Origin: Mycolicibacterium anyangense
Lineage (GTDB): Bacteria > Actinomycetota > Actinomycetes > Mycobacteriales > Mycobacteriaceae
Reading direction: 5' to 3'
Assembly: GCF_010731855.1 (NCBI RefSeq)
Contig: NZ_AP022620.1
Span: forward strand, 558,001 to 622,000
Length of the DNA stretch: 64,000 nucleotides
In this document: positions 45,906-52,840 of the stretch, one piece after another
Position numbering within the stretch: the stretch's first letter is position 1
How the letters are laid out: every line of letters begins with the position of its first letter
Translations under genes and position numbers: made by a program
Notes under the pieces: generated by a model
What the model saw: the letters and a program-made list of their open reading frames with translations, nothing else
Told to the model about the DNA's origin: nothing
The model's database searches: none

Positions 45906-47849
45906 TCAGCGCCGCGTCTTGGACAGCTCCTGCAGCATCGCGTTGTAGGCGTCCAGATCGTCGTCGTAGTGTGCGTCGGCGTGCCGGTCGGTACGGGTGG
46001 CGAGCTTGCGGTCCTGGCGCGTCCACTGCACCACCAGCGCGATCACCACCACGATGATCGGCAATTCGCTGGAACCCCAAGCGATTGCGCCGCCAAGATG
46101 CTGATCGTCGAGCAGGCTGGACAGCCAAGGCAAGTCGAGCTGGCCGTAGAAGTTCTCGCCGATGATCGAGGTCATGGTCATGGTGGCGACGCCGAAGAAC
46201 GCGTGAAACGGCATGACTGCGAACAACAGCGCGAGCCGGCCGATGAACGGCAACCGGCGCGGTCCGGGGTCGATGCCGATGATGCCCCAGAAGAACAGGT
46301 AGCCGGTGATCAGGAAGTGCACGCTCATGAACTCGTGGCCCCAGTGGTAGCGCACCAGGGTGTCGAACAGCGGGGTGAAGTACACCGCATACAGCGACCC
46401 GACGAACAGGATGAACGCCGTGGCCGGATGGGACAGGAACTTCGACACCGGTGAGTGCACCAGCCACAGCAGCCATTCCCGCGGGCCGGGCGGTTGGTCG
46501 GCGGCCGCGGCGGGCAGCGTCCGCAGGGCCAGGGTGATCGGGGCGCCGAGAACCAGGAAGACCGGGATGAACATGTTGAGCGCCATGTGCTCGGACATGT
46601 GCACGCTGAACATCGCCGAGCCATAGGCCCGAACCCCGGAACTGGTCGCCAACAGCAGGGCCAGGCAGCCGAACAGCCACGCGACCGTTCGGCCCGGCGG
46701 CCAGGCGTCGCCGCGGCGGCGCAGCCGGACCACCGCCACCACGTACAGCGCGGCCAGCACCACCGCGCCGAGACCGAGCAGGACATCGAAGCGCCACATC
46801 GTCAGCAGCCGAACCACATTCGGGGGCTGCGGCAGCTCGTAACCGAGGAAGACATCCCACGCGGTGAACCTGTGGGACAGCAGGCGCGGCGCCGTCTGCA
46901 CCGCCATCGCCGCCACCGCGGCGAAGAACACGATCATCGCCACCGCGCCGACCGGACCGCGCCGCGTCTCGGCCCGCGTCCGCAGCCTGGTGACGTCGAC
47001 CAGCCAGGTGATCAGCAGCACCGCTGCAGCCAGCAGGCCCAACCGCCCGTAGTCCGAGTGCAGCAGCGAGCCGGGATCGGTCAGCAGCAACAGCAGCAGC
47101 CCGCCGTACACCAGCCCCACCGCGCCGGCCATCACCTCGACCAGGAGCACCCGGCGCCGCAGGTCGTCGCGGGGCGGGGCGATCACGGCGCTGATCTTCA
47201 TCCCGGCCAGCACCGCGGCCGCGAGCGCGAAGACGATGACGGCACTGGTCGCGTAGTCGTGGTCCGGACCCTGGCCGGCGTTGCCGGTGACCGCGATCGC
47301 GATCACCGCGATAAGGCCGGGCACCAGGAGCACCACATGCCAGATCCATCGCACCGTCAGCCGCAGCACCGCCGCCACCACCGCGGCGAAGATCGCCACC
47401 GCGACCCAGCCGCGGGCCAGCTCCGATGCGCCCACCGCGGTGCCGATCGCGCCGCTGCTCACCAGGCGGGATACCGGGATGCCGGAATCGGCGGCCGCCT
47501 GCACTACCACCATCGCCGCGGCGGTCAGCACCCACAGCCCGGCGATGCGTTCGGCGAGCAGATGAACCCGGAAGGAGTCCGCGTCGAGCAGGCCCCGCTC
47601 GTCGGGGCGTGCGGTGATCACGATGAACACCAGCCCGCCCAGGCACCCGGCACCGGCCAGGGTCGCGGTGAAGTGACCCACGAGTTCACCGATGCTGGTC
47701 GGCAGGCCGGGGAACGAGTCACCGGTCTCCCGGAATCGGGCGGCTCCGGACGCCACCGCATAACCCGCCAGCGCTGCGGCCATGGCGAGGTATCCGCCGA
47801 CCAGGACCCATCTGCCGGCCGGTCGGCTGCCCGTGCGGCTCGACTTCAT
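45906..47849 (-). CDS. CopD/CtaG-family copper-related membrane protein (Rv0102-like)
   Basis: 647 residues from ATG 47849. About fourteen membrane helices in two parts: an N-terminal CopD-like copper resistance domain and a C-terminal cytochrome-oxidase-assembly (CtaG/caa3) domain with [19 protein letters not shown] and MPFHAFFG, whose His and Met residues could bind copper. The architecture matches Rv0102, which in M. tuberculosis sits beside ctpB. Likely imports or holds copper for oxidase assembly. Its -10-like TAGACT overlaps the palindrome at 47860-47878 and ends 7 bases before ATG, implying a leaderless, repressible promoter. Confidence 0.88.
   Translation of the reverse strand: MKSSRTGSRPAGRWVLVGGYLAMAAALAGYAVASGAARFRETGDSFPGLPTSIGELVGHFTATLAGAGCLGGLVFIVITARPDERGLLDADSFRVHLLAERIAGLWVLTAAAMVVVQAAADSGIPVSRLVSSGAIGTAVGASELARGWVAVAIFAAVVAAVLRLTVRWIWHVVLLVPGLIAVIAIAVTGNAGQGPDHDYATSAVIVFALAAAVLAGMKISAVIAPPRDDLRRRVLLVEVMAGAVGLVYGGLLLLLLTDPGSLLHSDYGRLGLLAAAVLLITWLVDVTRLRTRAETRRGPVGAVAMIVFFAAVAAMAVQTAPRLLSHRFTAWDVFLGYELPQPPNVVRLLTMWRFDVLLGLGAVVLAALYVVAVVRLRRRGDAWPPGRTVAWLFGCLALLLATSSGVRAYGSAMFSVHMSEHMALNMFIPVFLVLGAPITLALRTLPAAAADQPPGPREWLLWLVHSPVSKFLSHPATAFILFVGSLYAVYFTPLFDTLVRYHWGHEFMSVHFLITGYLFFWGIIGIDPGPRRLPFIGRLALLFAVMPFHAFFGVATMTMTSIIGENFYGQLDLPWLSSLLDDQHLGGAIAWGSSELPIIVVVIALVVQWTRQDRKLATRTDRHADAHYDDDLDAYNAMLQELSKTRR
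45920..45947 (+). repeat. 28-bp exact direct repeat, copy 2
   Basis: Same sequence and orientation as 44840-44867. Here it is antisense to the last codons of the CopD-like gene, whose C terminus ([13 protein letters not shown]) looks like the original use of the sequence. Confidence 0.92.
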
Positions 47850-47856
47850 CGCCGCT

Positions 47857-47878
47857 AGTCTACGACTCTTCGTCGTAG
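47857..47878 (-). promoter_or_regulatory. BlaI/CopY-like operator overlapping the CopD-like gene promoter
   Basis: Perfect 7-bp arms CTACGAC (47860-47866) and GTCGTAG (47872-47878) with a 5-base centre. On the minus strand the second arm runs into TAGACT (47862-47857), the presumed -10. A CTACKAC...GTMGTAG pattern also occurs at 49617-49641. Confidence 0.6.
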
Positions 47879-47959
47879 TCAATCCCGTGCGGTGGGAACT
47901 TCGGGCCGCCGCGGCTCGACCAATTCCAGACACGTTCCCGAGACGAAAGTGGATGCCCG

Positions 47960-48619
47960 GTGATCCAGGATCTGACGTTGCGTTGGATCGTCACGCTGTT
48001 GTTCGTCCTGAGCGCCGCCGAGTGCGTCTTCGCGATCGCCGTCGGGCATCGGCGGTGGCCCAGCGTCATCAGCTACTCCCTACACGCGATCATGGCGGTG
48101 GCGATGGCGGTGATGGCGTGGCCGCGCGGTGCCGCCCTGCCGACGATCCCGCCGATGGTGTTCTTTGCGCTCGCGACGGTCTGGTTCATCGTGATCGCCG
48201 CTACCGCCGCGGGGTCCGGCCATCGGATCGCGACGATCTACCACGCGCTGATGATGCTCGCGATGGCCTGGATGTACGCGGTGATGAACGGCCGGCTGCT
48301 ACCCGCCGGGTCCGCGCCGTCCGCGGCCGCCGGCGGCCATCACGGCGGGCACGCCAGCATGCCGGGCATGGACATGGGGGACATGCCGGGCATGGACATG
48401 GGGGACTCGACCGCCGCCGCCACCGGGCATCCCGGCTGGATCGCCGCGCTGAACTGGGTGTGCACCATCGGCTTCGCCGTTGCGGCCGTGGTCTGGCTGA
48501 TCCGCTATCTTGCTGCGCGCCAATCGCGTTCGGACGGTGACGCGGTGCATCAACTCGGGCTGCTCAGCCAGGCGATGATGGCGATCGGCATGGCCGTCAT
48601 GTTCGGCGTGATGCTGTAG
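47960..48619 (+). CDS. DUF5134 membrane protein with Met/His-rich loop
   Basis: 219 residues from GTG 47960. Five to six helices in two groups separated by a loop of [20 protein letters not shown] type, rich in Met, His and Asp, a classic extracytoplasmic copper-binding composition. DUF5134 proteins are frequent beside CopD-like genes in actinobacteria. It is divergent from the CopD-like gene and could share the palindrome-based control (arms end 82 bases before this start). Confidence 0.8.
   Translation: MIQDLTLRWIVTLLFVLSAAECVFAIAVGHRRWPSVISYSLHAIMAVAMAVMAWPRGAALPTIPPMVFFALATVWFIVIAATAAGSGHRIATIYHALMMLAMAWMYAVMNGRLLPAGSAPSAAAGGHHGGHASMPGMDMGDMPGMDMGDSTAAATGHPGWIAALNWVCTIGFAVAAVVWLIRYLAARQSRSDGDAVHQLGLLSQAMMAIGMAVMFGVML
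48359..48406 (+). repeat. Two perfect 24-bp tandem repeats in coding sequence
   Basis: 48359-48382 and 48383-48406 are identical; each encodes MPGMDMGD. The in-frame unit enlarges the Met/Asp-rich metal loop and could vary in copy number between strains. Confidence 0.95.
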
Positions 48620-48639
48620 GCACTCGTGATCCGGTAGGC

Positions 48640-48670
48640 GCTGCGGCCCGGTCGCCGACCGGGCCGCAGC
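48640..48670. terminator. Hairpin terminator between convergent genes
   Basis: 14-bp perfect arms GCTGCGGCCCGGTC (48640-48653) and its complement (48657-48670) with a 3-base loop, between the DUF5134 gene and the convergent secreted-protein gene. Very stable; no T-run. Confidence 0.8.
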
Positions 48671-48679
48671 TGCGTCGTC

Positions 48680-49282
48680 CTAGCAGGAACCCTGCGCCCG
48701 CAGGGTGGTTTTCGCCGCCTTGACGGTGCATGCCTTGGACTTGCCGGCTGCTGCTGCCGGCGTGACCGCGGTCGTGCGGTGCGGGGTGGTGCTGGCCGAC
48801 ACTCCGGACAACGCCCTGATCAAGGTCGCGTCCAGATCTGCTTCGTCGGGCAGTCGCACCCCCTGTGCCTGCAGGCTGTCGTAGGCGGTCTTGATCAGGC
48901 CGCCGTTGAGCAGGCTGACGAACGTCCCGTTGGATCCGTGGGTGGGGTGGTCGTAATTCGGTGTGCCGAAGGCGGTGTGGTAACCCACGCCGAGCGCTGA
49001 GTCGTCGAGAGCCTTGTTGAACGGCGTGCTCTGGTTGAACACCCGGTCACCGAGTGCCTGCACGATGCGGACACCGGGAGCCGGGTTGCCCGGCGCGCTC
49101 TCGCTGCCGAAGCCCGGGCGCCCGACGGCATCGCCCGACGGAGTGCTGTAGCCGTGGGCCGACGCGGTGCCTGCGCCCGGGGCGACCACTGTGAGAGCGG
49201 TGGCCAGCGCGGTGGCGCCCAGGACGGATCCGACGAGGAAGCGATGCGAGGTGCGGTGCTGGGCGATGGTCGCGGTAGTCAT
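48680..49282 (-). CDS. Secreted protein of unknown function
   Basis: 200 residues from ATG 49282 (AAAGG ribosome site about 11 bases upstream). Cleavable signal peptide ending in AGTASAHG, so the mature protein begins near HGYSTPSGD with an N-terminal His. Contains several His (YHTAFG, YDHPTHGSNG) and two C-terminal Cys (KACTVK, QGSC). It resembles ABM/DUF2599-free secreted actinobacterial proteins only vaguely; function unknown. Second gene of an operon behind the 49617 palindrome, 28 bp after the small His-rich protein. Confidence 0.75.
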   Translation of the reverse strand: MTTATIAQHRTSHRFLVGSVLGATALATALTVVAPGAGTASAHGYSTPSGDAVGRPGFGSESAPGNPAPGVRIVQALGDRVFNQSTPFNKALDDSALGVGYHTAFGTPNYDHPTHGSNGTFVSLLNGGLIKTAYDSLQAQGVRLPDEADLDATLIRALSGVSASTTPHRTTAVTPAAAAGKSKACTVKAAKTTLRAQGSC

Positions 49283-49310
49283 GGATTCGATGCCTTTCGT
49301 TGAGGTGGGA

Positions 49311-49598
49311 TCAGCGGGCCGCGGAGTCGCAGGGAGTGCTGGCGGAGCGGGTGGTGCCGTCGGCGCACACCGACTTCGAGCCGTTGCCGCTGTTGCCGGA
49401 GCTGCTGGTCTTGCCGCCGCCTGCCTTCGCGCTGCCCCCGCTACCGCCACCGCTGTTGCTGTCGCTGCCTGAGTCGGATCCGTGGTCGTGGCCGGGATGG
49501 GCCGTCGCCGGCCCGGCGGGCGCGGTCAGGGTCAGCGCTCCTGCGCTGAGCGCCGCCGCGAGCAGGCGTGTGATGTGACGACTTCGTCTGTGCTGCAT
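49311..49598 (-). CDS. Small secreted Ser/Gly-rich protein with His-rich mature N terminus
   Basis: 95 residues from ATG 49598 with AGGAG 6-7 bases upstream. Signal peptide to about residue 33 (PAGPATA), then HPGHDHGSDSGS and a Ser/Gly/Asn-rich low-complexity tract, ending with two Cys (SVCADG, TPCDSA). The His-Xaa-Xaa-His-Asp-His start is a plausible Cu(II)/Zn site after signal removal. First gene behind the BlaI/CopY-like operator. Confidence 0.75.
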   Translation of the reverse strand: MQHRRSRHITRLLAAALSAGALTLTAPAGPATAHPGHDHGSDSGSDSNSGGGSGGSAKAGGGKTSSSGNSGNGSKSVCADGTTRSASTPCDSAAR

Positions 49599-49616
49599 GG
49601 ATGCTCCTGAGGTCGA

Positions 49617-49641
49617 GAACTACTACCGTGTGTAGTAGTTC
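49617..49641 (-). promoter_or_regulatory. BlaI/CopY-like operator
   Basis: Perfect 9-bp arms GAACTACTA (49617-49625) and TAGTAGTTC (49633-49641) around a 7-base centre; the core TACTAC...GTAGTA matches the TACTACA/TGTAGTA consensus of CopY/BlaI repressors. Located 19-43 bases upstream of the small secreted protein gene on the minus strand. No BlaI-family gene is in the window. Confidence 0.7.
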
Positions 49642-49801
49642 AGGGTGTAGCGGTCCCGCGATCGGGTGTGCGGAGTGGCTAGCTACTCATTCGGTATGCG
49701 GCTGTGGCGCGTGCCCACAGGCAACTCCCAGCATCCGCACAGACAATCAGTCGTGCCGTAGGGCGAAAAGTTCCTCGCCGCCGTGGGGCAGGCCGCCGAG
49801 A

Positions 49802-50524
49802 TCAGGCGGCCGAGCCGTCGGTGGGGTAGAGGTGGCCGCGGCGGCGTCCACGAACGGCGTTGTCGGGCAGTACCAGATCTGCGGCCTCGGCACTGCCCTG
49901 GGGCCCGGGGGTGCGGGTATCGCGCCACACCAGCAGTGCCAGCAGGGTGCCGAGCAGGACGGGAAGGTGGCTCAGGATCCGGTCCACGGTGACCGCTCCG
50001 GCGATCGCATCGTTGACGACGTAAACGGTGAGGACCGCGGTGAACACGGTCAGCACTCCGGCCAGTCCGGCGGCGGCCGTCGGCCGCAGTGCGGCGATCA
50101 CCATCACCGCGCCGAGCGCCGCCGACCATGCGGTCGACTCGTTGAGGAGGTGACCGCTCATCATGGCGTGGTGACCGGCCGAGGTGCCGACGTTGGCGCC
50201 GAAGCCCTGCGCGGCGGCCAGGGCGAGCTGGATGCCACCGACGATTCCGAGCGCCCAGCGTCGCCAGATCACCGCCGTGCCCAGGGGGAGCGTCCGTCGG
50301 GCCGGGACGGCGGGTGCGGCGACGGCCTGCACCTGGGAGCGGCCGGCCAGTCGGCGCAGTAGCTGGGTCTGGTCGACGGCACGGGTGTACCAGTCCCGGC
50401 AGGCGTCACAGGTGGCGACGTGCTCGTCGACACGGGGGCCCGGCACGGGCTCGCGTTCCCCGTCGATCCGAGCCGACAGCGCCTCTCTGGCGACCTCGCA
50501 GTCCACGATCCAATAGTCGCGCAC
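49802..50524 (-). CDS. Zinc-finger (zf-HC2) anti-sigma-like membrane protein (Rv0093c-like)
   Basis: 240 residues from GTG 50524; a GTG at 50503 (VDCEVAREAL) is a likely alternative start. The N-terminal cytosolic part has Cys (VDCEV), then H-x3-C-x2-C (DEHVATCDAC), the ZAS zinc finger of anti-sigma factors. About five helices follow, with a His/Met-rich extracytoplasmic loop AGHHAMMSGH that could sense copper. Architecture and sequence recall M. tuberculosis Rv0093c. No cognate sigma factor is adjacent, making the nearby sigC (8 kb away) the obvious candidate partner. Confidence 0.8.
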   Translation of the reverse strand: MRDYWIVDCEVAREALSARIDGEREPVPGPRVDEHVATCDACRDWYTRAVDQTQLLRRLAGRSQVQAVAAPAVPARRTLPLGTAVIWRRWALGIVGGIQLALAAAQGFGANVGTSAGHHAMMSGHLLNESTAWSAALGAVMVIAALRPTAAAGLAGVLTVFTAVLTVYVVNDAIAGAVTVDRILSHLPVLLGTLLALLVWRDTRTPGPQGSAEAADLVLPDNAVRGRRRGHLYPTDGSAA

Positions 50525-50584
50525 GACGGCCCGATTGTTCCAGCTGATCAGAATTGGCCCGGTGCTCGACTAGATTCCTTAGCT

Positions 50585-50917
50585 ATGCACGGGCCAGGCG
50601 ACGAGGTGACGGTGGAACGCGCCTCCTCGGCGCTGGCCGACGTCGACATCCACGGCTGGACTCAGCGCTTCGACCTGCTCAGTGATCCACATCGGCTGGA
50701 GATCCTGCTCTGCCTGCACCGTGCTCCCGGCATCTGCGTCGGCGACCTGGCCTCGGCGCTGGGCCGGTCGGAGAACGCCGTCTCGCAGGCCCTTCGGGTA
50801 CTGCGTCAGCAGGGCTGGGTGACCTCGACCCGGGTCGGCCGGCTGGTCAGCTACCGGCTGGAGGACCACACCGTCCACGATCTGCTGCACTGGATCGGCG
50901 CGGCACACAACGAGTAA
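50585..50917 (+). CDS. ArsR/SmtB-family metalloregulator
   Basis: 110 residues from ATG 50585; TAGATT (50571-50576) ends 8 bases earlier. Winged HTH FDLLSDPHRLEILLCL and ALGRSENAVSQALRVLRQQGWV. The helix-5 metal region reads EDHTVHDLLHWIGAAHNE: His and Asp residues are present but the usual DxHx10HxxE spacing is altered, so the sensor site is not identical to NmtR, KmtR or SmtB. Directly upstream of the cobalt/nickel ECF operon with a palindrome between them, so it probably regulates it. Confidence 0.9.
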   Translation: MHGPGDEVTVERASSALADVDIHGWTQRFDLLSDPHRLEILLCLHRAPGICVGDLASALGRSENAVSQALRVLRQQGWVTSTRVGRLVSYRLEDHTVHDLLHWIGAAHNE

Positions 50918-50924
50918 CCGACAG

Positions 50925-50968
50925 TTCATCTGAACATGTAGACAGATGACTGCCGGCGGCGCTAGGTT
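50925..50968 (+). promoter_or_regulatory. Operator and promoter of the cobalt/nickel ECF operon
   Basis: TCATCTG (50926-50932) and CAGATGA (50943-50949) form a perfect 7-bp inverted repeat with a 10-base centre containing ACATGT. -35-like TAGACA (50939-50944) and -10 TAGGTT (50963-50968) are 18 bases apart, so the palindrome covers the -35. Shares TTCATCTG-N9-ACAG-R-T with the SOD promoter. Confidence 0.6.
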
Positions 50969-51033
50969 GGATGCGGGCGCCGGACGGGTGCCTGCGAGCC
51001 GAGGAGCCCGGGTTGAGCGTCCAGATCACCGCT

Positions 51034-51720
51034 ATGCACATGAGTGACGGTCTGGTGAACGCTCCCACCTCGGTGCTCTTCGCGGCGCTGGCGATCGCGG
51101 CGGTGGGTTTGTGCGCCTGGCGGGCGCGCACCGAACTCGACGAGCGGGCCGTTCCGCTGGCCGGTCTGGTCGCGGCTTTCATCTTCGCGGTGCAGATGAT
51201 CAACTTCCCGATCCTGCCCGGCGTCAGCGGCCATCTGCTGGGCGGCGCGCTGGCCGCGATCCTGGTCGGCCCGTTCACCGGCGTGCTGTGTATCGCGATC
51301 GTCTTGGTGGTCCAGTCGCTGCTGTTCGCCGACGGCGGTGTGAGCGCGCTCGGGATGAACATCACCAACATGGCCCTGATCGGGGTGGCGGCCGGCTACT
51401 CGACCGCGGTGCTGCTGTTCGCCGTCGTCCGCCGGCGCGGCAATGGCCGATCGGTGCCGGCGCTCGGAGTCGTCGCCTTCCTGTCTGCTGTCATCGGAAC
51501 AGTCTGTGCAGCAATGGGTTTCGTCATCGAATATGCGATCGGTGGTGCCGCGCCGGTGTCGTTGACGACGGTGGCCACCTACATGCTGGGCACGCACGTG
51601 CTGATCGGCATCGGTGAAGGCGTGATCACCGCGGTCACCGTCATGGCGGTGGCCCGGGCCCGGCCGGACCTGGTGTACCTGCTGCGGCGCACCCGTACCG
51701 AGACGGTGGTCCCGGCGTGA
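51034..51720 (+). CDS. cbiM: Cobalt/nickel ECF transporter S component (CbiM/NikM)
   Basis: 228 residues. Start set at ATG 51034 because the family needs Met-His-(Met/Ile) as the true N terminus (MHMSDGL), where the free amino group and His2 bind the metal; ATG 50971 and TTG 51013 would extend it, and 50971 lies too close to the -10. Seven helices with GLVNAPTS, the HLLGG turn and ALGMNITNMALIG are diagnostic. It imports Co2+ or Ni2+. Cobalamin genes elsewhere in the window favour cobalt as one use. Confidence 0.93.
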   Translation: MHMSDGLVNAPTSVLFAALAIAAVGLCAWRARTELDERAVPLAGLVAAFIFAVQMINFPILPGVSGHLLGGALAAILVGPFTGVLCIAIVLVVQSLLFADGGVSALGMNITNMALIGVAAGYSTAVLLFAVVRRRGNGRSVPALGVVAFLSAVIGTVCAAMGFVIEYAIGGAAPVSLTTVATYMLGTHVLIGIGEGVITAVTVMAVARARPDLVYLLRRTRTETVVPA

Positions 51721-52058
51721 GGCGGCATTGGCGGTTCTGGGCGGGGTTCGCCGCGGCCATCGTGCTGATCGCCGGGGTGGTGTCCTACTTCGCCAGCTCC
51801 AGCCCCGATGGGCTGGACTCGGCCACCCTGCAGGGCTGCCAGGTGGTGGCGACCGACCACGGTGAGCAGCTGACCGGACAGTGCATCGCCCAGCACGCCA
51901 CCGAACACCCCCTGTCGGTGTCTCCGCTGGCCGACTACACGGTGTTCGGGCACGCCGGCAGCGTGGGCGCCGCCGGGATCATCGGCGCCGTGGTGGTGCT
52001 CGCGCTGGCCGGCGGTGCGTTCTGGCTGCTGGCCCGCAGCCGCCGCTCCGGGAGCTGA
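51717..52058 (+). CDS. PDGLE-domain subunit of cobalt/nickel transporter (CbiN/NikN-like)
   Basis: 113 residues from GTG 51717, overlapping the cbiM stop. Two helices flank an extracytoplasmic segment containing SPDGLDSAT, the PDGLE motif with Asp for Glu, and several His and a pair of Cys. This small protein assists metal loading of CbiM/NikM. Confidence 0.88.
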   Translation: MRRHWRFWAGFAAAIVLIAGVVSYFASSSPDGLDSATLQGCQVVATDHGEQLTGQCIAQHATEHPLSVSPLADYTVFGHAGSVGAAGIIGAVVVLALAGGAFWLLARSRRSGS

Positions 52059-52063
52059 CGCTG

Positions 52064-52840
52064 ATGGGTGCGGGCCATTCCCATCCGCTGTACCGCGACG
52101 GGCACTCGGTGGTGCACCACGCGCCCGCCGAGGTCAAGATCGCCGGGCTTGTTGCGTTCGTGCTGGCGGTGGTCGCCACGCCACGGGAGATGATCTGGCC
52201 CTTCGCGCTGTACGCGGTGATCGTGCTCGTCGTGTGGCGGGTGGCGCGGATTCCCTTGCGCTGGATCCTGCCCCGCATGCTCATCGAAGCACCGTTCCTG
52301 GTGCTGGCGGTGCTGCTGCCGTTCGCCGAGGGCGGCCAGCGGGTTCATGTCGCCGGACTGCAGCTGTCGGTGGCCGGGCTGTGGGCGGCCTGGGGCATCG
52401 TCGTCAAGGGAACCCTGGGCGTCGCCGCGTCGCTGACCGTGGCCGCGACCACGTCGGCGCGGGAACTGCCGCTGGCGCTGAGCAGGCTCGGGGTGCCCGG
52501 ACTGATCACCTCCATGCTCGTCCTGATGATCCGCTACATCGACCTGCTCTCGGCCGAGATCAGCCGGATGCGGATGGCGCGGATCTCCCGGGGTGACTCG
52601 CCGCGTGCCCTGCACCAGGCCGGTGCCATTGCCAAAGGTGTTGGTGCCCTGTTCCTTCGGTCCTATGAGCGCGGTGAGCGGGTGTACCTGGCAATGACCT
52701 CGCGTGGTTTCGACGGCCGGGTGCCGGAGCTGGCCATCGTCGGTGCCCGGCCGCGGGCGACCTCGGTGCAGTGGATAGGTGCGTTGACGCCCGCCGCGGC
52801 CGCGATCACGGTGGCGGGTGCGGCATGGATCCTGCGATGA
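52064..52840 (+). CDS. cbiQ: Cobalt/nickel ECF transporter transmembrane component (CbiQ)
   Basis: 258 residues from ATG 52064. EcfT family with RMRMARISRGDSP and AMTSRGFDGRVPE, the two coupling motifs (A-R-G/S type). N terminus AGHSHPLYRDGHSVVHH is His-rich, unusual for the family and possibly metal-handling. Confidence 0.92.
   Translation: MGAGHSHPLYRDGHSVVHHAPAEVKIAGLVAFVLAVVATPREMIWPFALYAVIVLVVWRVARIPLRWILPRMLIEAPFLVLAVLLPFAEGGQRVHVAGLQLSVAGLWAAWGIVVKGTLGVAASLTVAATTSARELPLALSRLGVPGLITSMLVLMIRYIDLLSAEISRMRMARISRGDSPRALHQAGAIAKGVGALFLRSYERGERVYLAMTSRGFDGRVPELAIVGARPRATSVQWIGALTPAAAAITVAGAAWILR

Noticed and set aside
46455..47858. Long plus-strand open frame opposite the CopD-like gene
   Set aside because: Low-complexity His/Arg/Gln-rich translation and no start context; the minus strand encodes a well-formed multi-helix protein.
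48359..48406. CRISPR-like repeat
   Set aside because: Only two contiguous units without spacers, in frame inside a coding region.
50918..51033. Cobalamin riboswitch upstream of the cobalt/nickel transporter
   Set aside because: The gap is too short (116 bp) and no B12-box-like core was found; an ArsR-type palindrome explains the control better.
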